Origin: Halococcoides cellulosivorans
Lineage (GTDB): Archaea > Halobacteriota > Halobacteria > Halobacteriales > Haloarculaceae
Direction: 5' to 3'
Assembly: GCF_003058365.1 (NCBI RefSeq)
Contig: NZ_CP028858.1
Location: 310,001 to 374,000 of the forward strand
DNA length: 64,000 nucleotides
Notes under the pieces: generated by a model
The model's database searches: none
Told to the model about the DNA's origin: nothing
Seen by the model: only the letters and a program-made list of their open reading frames with translations
Shown here: piece after piece, positions 61,972 to 64,000 of the stretch
Layout: every line of letters starts with the position of its first letter
Position numbering within the stretch: the first letter of the stretch is position 1
Made by a program: the position numbers and the translations under genes

Positions 61972-62225
61972 TCGAGACCGCACACGAGTTCTGCCATGCG
62001 GTCCTCTCCGACCGATTCGATCGCTGGGGTGACTGACTGCGCTTGAGTTACGCGCTCGAAATTCGCTCTAACTCAAACTGATCCTGGCTATATTTGAGTG
62101 AGAGGCGAAATCTCCGACACCGATTTATTGGAGCACATCACCGCCGCCAGCGCTAACTCAAATACGGCTGTCCGGTTCGGGCGATCCACCGATACAAACT
62201 TCCATCCCGCGAACAACTGTCAGCT
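61972..62225. promoter_or_regulatory. hsdR upstream region with four TTGAGT/ACTCAA elements
   Basis: TTGAGTTA (62043-62050) pairs with TAACTCAA (62069-62076), and TATTTGAGT (62091-62099) with ACTCAAATA (62156-62164); the same hexamer core in alternating orientation. A TATA-like GATACAAAC near 62191-62199 is 27-35 bases before the hsdR ATG. So hsdR has its own, probably regulated, promoter. Confidence 0.65.
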
Positions 62226-64000
62226 ATGGATGCCATCCCATCCGAGGGCGGCGTCGAACGTTCGCTTCTCTCGTGGCTCGACGGCGTCGGATGGGAGACA
62301 CACGGACAGGACGGCGGACGCGGGGCGACCGTGCTCGACGAGGCCCACGAGCGCGACAGTCACGAGGTGATCTACTGGGATCTCCTTGCCGAGCAGGTCG
62401 TCGCGCTGAACGAGGGCGTGACCGAGGCCACCGTCGAGCAGTTCGTCTCCTCGCTCCGGCGTGATCTCGACGCCGAGAACCTGATGGACGGCAATCGCGC
62501 GTTCTACCAGGTGCTCACCAAGGGCAAGACGTTCAATGTCACGCGCGATGATGGCGCGACCGACACAATCTACGTTGACCTCCTCGACTACGAGAACCCC
62601 GAGAACAATCGCTTCCACGCGGTGAATCAGTTCTCCGTCTCTCGCGAGACGACCATCCGCCCGGACGTGACCCTGTTCGTCAACGGGATTCCGCTCGTGA
62701 CGATGGAACTCAAGAGCCTCGCGCAGGACAACGACTGGCACGACGCCGTTCGCGATCTCAAGGCCTACGAGGAAAGCGTGCCCCGGTTGTTCGTCCCCGG
62801 ACTGTTCAATATCGCCGCCGATACGATGGCACTGCGCTACGGCGCGGTCGGCGCGCCCACGGAGTTCTACGAGCCCTGGAACGACGCGCCGGCGGTGTAC
62901 GAAGACGACAACGCAATGCGGCAGGCGGTGCGGGCGCTGTGCAATCCCGAGGCGATTCTCGACCTGCTCAAACACTTCGTGTTCTACGAGCGCCGAGCGG
63001 GTGGCGACGCGAAGATCGTCCCGCGATATATGCAGTACTACGCGGTGAATCGCATCCTCGATCGGGTTCGCGAGGGCGAGCACAGGCGCGGGCTGATCTG
63101 GCACACTCAGGGGTCGGGCAAGTCGTTCACGATGCTCTACGCCGCCGAGAATCTTCTCTCGCGCCCCGCCGTGGCGCGCAACCCGCAGGTGTTCGTCATC
63201 GTGGACACGGACAAACTCAACAGCCAGATGCGCGACCAACTGGCGAACCTCTCGCTGGAGCAGTGGACGGAGGCCGAGAGTATCGACCACCTCCAGCAAC
63301 TCATCGAGGAGGGGCGCAGTCAACTCGTCCTCACGACGATTCAGAAGTTCGAAGATGTCGATCCCGACGTGCAGGGGAACGACGAGGTGATCGTGATGAG
63401 CGACGAGGCCCATCGCTTCATGGAGGGTGGCCTTGGCAGTCGTCTCGAAAACGCTCTCGATGGGGCCTACCACTTCGGATTTACTGGCACGCCGGTTCAG
63501 GAAGGGGAGCGGTATGCACCGGACGAAAGTGAGCAGGCCAAGCGCAATACGATGCGCGAGTTCTGCCCCGAGGGCGAAGACTATCTCCACCGCTACTCGG
63601 TCAAGCAGGGCATCGACGACGGGCTGATCTTGCCCGTCTACTTCACGCTCCGCCACGAGATGGCGTGGGAGATCGACGAGGCCGGACTCGACGAGGAGTT
63701 CGAGCAGACGTTCCGTGGGATGACGACCGACGAGAAACGCGATTTCATCCGAGAGACCGTGACGGCGACGACGCTTGCAGAGATCGAGCCCCGCGTCGAG
63801 ACGGCCGTCGCAGAGATCGACGCCCACTACGACGACCACGTCGCTCCGAACGGGTGGAAAGGGATGGTCGTCACGCCGAGCCGACGCTCGGCGGCGATGT
63901 ACGGTGAGCGACTCGTCGAACGGCGCGGTGACGAGGAGGTGGAGGTCCTCTACACGGCGACCAACGACGACCCCGATATTATCCAGCAGTTCCACACGGA
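62226..64000 (+). CDS. hsdR: type I restriction enzyme, HsdR subunit (cut by window edge)
   Basis: 591 codons of a DNA-translocating endonuclease. N-terminal nuclease domain with PDVTLFVNG, then LVTMELKSLAQD (PD...ExK), then SF2 helicase motor: Walker A IWHTQGSGKSFTM, VIVDTDKLNSQM, LVLTTIQKFED, DEAH in VMSDEAHRFM and motif III FGFTGTPVQ. The second RecA domain and C-terminus lie beyond the window. ATG at 62226 is just after a TATA box. Separated from the nuclease-like gene by 254 bases, unlike the overlapping genes before it. Confidence 0.94.
   Translation, partial: MDAIPSEGGVERSLLSWLDGVGWETHGQDGGRGATVLDEAHERDSHEVIYWDLLAEQVVALNEGVTEATVEQFVSSLRRDLDAENLMDGNRAFYQVLTKGKTFNVTRDDGATDTIYVDLLDYENPENNRFHAVNQFSVSRETTIRPDVTLFVNGIPLVTMELKSLAQDNDWHDAVRDLKAYEESVPRLFVPGLFNIAADTMALRYGAVGAPTEFYEPWNDAPAVYEDDNAMRQAVRALCNPEAILDLLKHFVFYERRAGGDAKIVPRYMQYYAVNRILDRVREGEHRRGLIWHTQGSGKSFTMLYAAENLLSRPAVARNPQVFVIVDTDKLNSQMRDQLANLSLEQWTEAESIDHLQQLIEEGRSQLVLTTIQKFEDVDPDVQGNDEVIVMSDEAHRFMEGGLGSRLENALDGAYHFGFTGTPVQEGERYAPDESEQAKRNTMREFCPEGEDYLHRYSVKQGIDDGLILPVYFTLRHEMAWEIDEAGLDEEFEQTFRGMTTDEKRDFIRETVTATTLAEIEPRVETAVAEIDAHYDDHVAPNGWKGMVVTPSRRSAAMYGERLVERRGDEEVEVLYTATNDDPDIIQQFHT

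Overview
The window is chromosomal DNA of a halophilic archaeon (class Halobacteria). Evidence: very GC-rich, strongly acidic proteins; Archaea-specific genes (TATA-binding protein, Trm5, RNase P subunit 4, methenyl-tetrahydromethanopterin cyclohydrolase, LysW-dependent amino-acid enzymes); A/T-rich TATA elements about 25-32 bases before start codons with almost no leader; several twin-arginine signals. A GH94 phosphorylase and dockerin-like secreted proteins suggest a carbohydrate-using relative of Halorhabdus/Haloarculaceae, but the genus is inference.

Layout. 1-8281: one minus-strand operon argG-argH-lysX-argC-argB-argD-lysK-argF (arginine/lysine synthesis on the LysW carrier, with no lysW inside it). 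8.5-30.1 kb: mostly core genes (CBS proteins, RNase R-like nuclease, PUA protein, mch, fba/pfkB, hisG, tbp, tRNA G10 methylase, phosphoesterase, aspartate kinase), interrupted by a four-gene membrane/lipoprotein/Tat operon at 21.7-23.8 kb and a repeat-rich secreted protein at 27.2 kb. 30.3-33.4 kb: an MscS-like protein, then an AT-rich island with two membrane proteins and a Panacea/YwgA-like protein, ending at tRNA-Thr(CGT). 33.5-38.7 kb: a hairpin array before the tRNA, trm5, RNase P subunit 4, two glycosyltransferases and dihydroorotase. 38.7-40.9 kb: a second AT-rich island with an AbiE-like pair (HTH regulator plus nucleotidyltransferase) whose promoter lies between perfect inverted repeats. 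41-48.6 kb: beta-carbonic anhydrase, a thioredoxin-like lipoprotein with CcdA, a Bat-type regulator next to a Zn/Cd-type P-ATPase whose promoter carries a 16-bp palindrome, and MgtE.

48.6-57.2 kb is a secretion and carbohydrate region: two dockerin-ended extracellular proteins, a GH94 phosphorylase, and a Cys-rich Tat protein with a 300-bp internal duplication. 57.3-57.9 kb is a VapBC-type pair whose antitoxin is frameshifted. From 58.2 kb to the right edge lies a type I restriction-modification locus hsdM-hsdS-(PD-(D/E)XK nuclease)-hsdR. Its fourth gene is non-canonical, hsdR has its own repeat-rich upstream region, and a 37-aa membrane microprotein is divergent from hsdM.

Best candidates for something undescribed: the nuclease inserted in the type I RM operon, the operator-flanked AbiE-like pair, the covarying hairpin array that would form the 5' leader of tRNA-Thr, and the small-membrane-protein/Panacea island beside that tRNA.
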